From positions 248,001-312,000 of the forward strand of contig NZ_JAHSPG010000018.1 of NCBI RefSeq assembly GCF_019130065.1: 64,000 bases of DNA, read 5' to 3'. A program made the translations under genes and the position numbers. Positions 62,641 through 64,000 of the stretch are shown piece by piece. How positions within the stretch are numbered: position 1 is the stretch's first letter; the number at the start of each line of letters is the position of its first letter. Below the pieces are notes generated by a model. The model had not been told where the DNA came from. It made no database searches and saw only the letters and a program-made list of their open reading frames with translations. The DNA is from Pinibacter aurantiacus (lineage in GTDB: Bacteria; Bacteroidota; Bacteroidia; Chitinophagales; Chitinophagaceae).

Positions 62641-64000
62641 ATGAAATACGTAAAAATAAAATCAGCGGTCGTACTTACGTTGTTATTGTCTTCAGTAGCA
62701 TGTAAGAAGAACCTGGATGAATTATATCAAAACCCGGATGGCTACTCGAATGCAATGGCCCAGCAATCTGGCGTAAGCATTATTGCAGGCTTCTTCACTT
62801 CTCAGTTAAGCCAGGGATTCTTTCTAACTGGTGATTATGGTGCAGTTTACCACCAGCTAAGAAGCGGAAACAGAACCATTGCAAGCTCTATCCAGGCTTA
62901 TAACGTGATGGCAGAGGGAAGCAACAAAGCGCTCGCTGACGTTGAGCACGACTGGGGTACAGGTGGCTTTAACGAAACCGTTTTTAACATGGTTAGTACG
63001 CAATGGATGACGCCAATACTTTGGGCGCAGCGTGAGTACAACAATTCCCCCAAAAGAAGCAAACTGGATAGCTTGTATATTAACCTGTTGCATGTGCTGA
63101 AAGGATATGCGTACCAAAGAGCAACTGATATGTATGACAAAGTTCCATACATCGAAACAGGCTCTGCAGGTGGTCTTGATCACGTTAAGGCAAAATACAT
63201 TGGCCAGTCAGACATCTATCCAAAAATTATCAGTGATTATAAAGATGCAGAAGCGGCATTGGTAAACCTTACTCTTTCTTCTACTGAGCAGGCATCATTT
63301 ACTCAGCAGGATATCCTCTTTGGCGGAAGCATTTTGCAATGGCGCAAGTATATCAATTCGTTAAGATTGCGCGCTGCCATGAATGTAAGTGAAGCAATGC
63401 CTCAACTTACAACTCAGGTGCTTACAGAGTTGCAGGGCAAACCGTTGCTGTCTGACGTTAACGATGTGGCTGGTATATCCGACGTTACGCTTATTGCACT
63501 CAATCGTATTTGCAACGAATTAGGTATTACCCGCTCTTATAGAGAGAGAGTAGACGAGTGTCGTGCCGGAAAAAAATTCCTGCAGGATGTAATGTACTGT
63601 ACACCTACAGAGGTAACCAAAAACGTAAATGGAAAGGATTATACTTATTTTAGTGGCGAAAACTCTGCAGCAGGTTTAGCGGCAGGTACTGTTGACCCGC
63701 GCGTTTCTTACATATTTGCTCCCGATTGGAGTGGCAGATATATTGGCATGGACACTAAATGGGACGGTAACACAGATCCAAATAGTTATTTGAACAAAAT
63801 GTTGCGTGGCAATTATATCAACGATGCTATCATGACTGATGTTTCGAAAACAACTTACTATTATGGTGTAAATAATAGCCAGTCAATCGCGTTGGCCGGA
63901 GCGGCGAAAACAGATCTTGCAAAACGTGACTCATTCCTGTTGGCCAACCTGCGCAGCAGACTGGCAAACTACGACGATAACCAAGGCAACGTAGGTACAG
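62641..64000 (+). CDS. SusD/RagB-like lipoprotein (partial, 3' end outside window)
   Basis: 453 complete codons from the ATG at 62641 without a stop before the right edge. Lipoprotein signal (VVLTLLLSSVACKK) followed by an SusD-like_2-type core (LLHVLKGYAYQRATDMYDKV; SILQWRKYINSLRLRAAMNV). It begins ten bases after susC. The C-terminus is missing, so length and final residues cannot be judged. Confidence 0.93.
   Translation, partial: MKYVKIKSAVVLTLLLSSVACKKNLDELYQNPDGYSNAMAQQSGVSIIAGFFTSQLSQGFFLTGDYGAVYHQLRSGNRTIASSIQAYNVMAEGSNKALADVEHDWGTGGFNETVFNMVSTQWMTPILWAQREYNNSPKRSKLDSLYINLLHVLKGYAYQRATDMYDKVPYIETGSAGGLDHVKAKYIGQSDIYPKIISDYKDAEAALVNLTLSSTEQASFTQQDILFGGSILQWRKYINSLRLRAAMNVSEAMPQLTTQVLTELQGKPLLSDVNDVAGISDVTLIALNRICNELGITRSYRERVDECRAGKKFLQDVMYCTPTEVTKNVNGKDYTYFSGENSAAGLAAGTVDPRVSYIFAPDWSGRYIGMDTKWDGNTDPNSYLNKMLRGNYINDAIMTDVSKTTYYYGVNNSQSIALAGAAKTDLAKRDSFLLANLRSRLANYDDNQGNVGT

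Noticed and set aside
1-64000. CRISPR array, tRNA or rRNA genes, integrase, transposase or phage genes
   Set aside because: No array of spaced direct repeats, no cloverleaf or rRNA sequence and no recombinase or transposase motif was recognised in the window.

Overview
The window looks like chromosomal DNA of a soil or plant-associated Bacteroidota, most like Chitinophagaceae. The basis is three SusC/SusD pairs, a FecI-type sigma/FecR pair feeding a SusC with an STN domain, type IX secretion C-terminal domains, TAnnTTTG-type promoter elements and few Shine-Dalgarno sequences. No rRNA, tRNA, CRISPR array, transposase or phage gene was seen. All assignments come from reading the sequence by eye; no database search was run.

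Layout. 1-3490 (minus): an open-ended gene for a very large multi-pass membrane protein with a Cache-like periplasmic domain, cut by the left edge. 4113-4643: a lipoprotein. 4964-17306 (plus): an ECF sigma - FecR - STN-SusC - SusD locus followed by four thiol-redox proteins (TPR-thioredoxin, a free DsbD-alpha domain, a ThuA-like/DsbD-alpha fusion, and TlpA). It is built like a polysaccharide locus but carries no glycosidase. 17469-31217: a beta-glucan-type PUL with a GH2 (beta-glucuronidase-like), a four-part GH16 laminarinase, SusD, SusC and a divergent propeller/Y_Y_Y/HTH regulator. 31296-34278 (minus): ankyrin lipoprotein, CodA-like amidohydrolase and AraC regulator. 34585-39687: a 1700-residue T9SS-secreted mosaic protein.

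39.7-45.9 kb (minus strand): a compact apparent cold-adaptation island. It holds three RRM proteins, a cold-shock-domain protein, two fatty-acid desaturases, an LpxL-type acyltransferase and two small proteins of unknown family. Four related ~115-bp leaders sit before four of its transcription units (two RRM genes, the orf87-csd operon and a desaturase). In the two leaders that do not precede an RRM gene, an ATG with a short RRM-start-like ORF remains where the RRM start codon would be. This looks like a mobile cold-response 5' leader derived from RRM genes, and it is the most novel signal in the window.

46.0-49.2 kb (plus): an arsenic operon (arsR, arsM, acr3, metallophosphoesterase) with two matching 16-bp palindromic operators. 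49.5-64 kb: a small YqaE/Pmp3-like protein, then a plus-strand locus with a GH38-like enzyme, an unassigned TIM-barrel-like enzyme, a GH36-like alpha-galactosidase, a ROK regulator, SusC and a SusD that runs off the right edge. Its spacers contain inverted low-complexity repeats and REP-like hairpins that start at or near stop codons.
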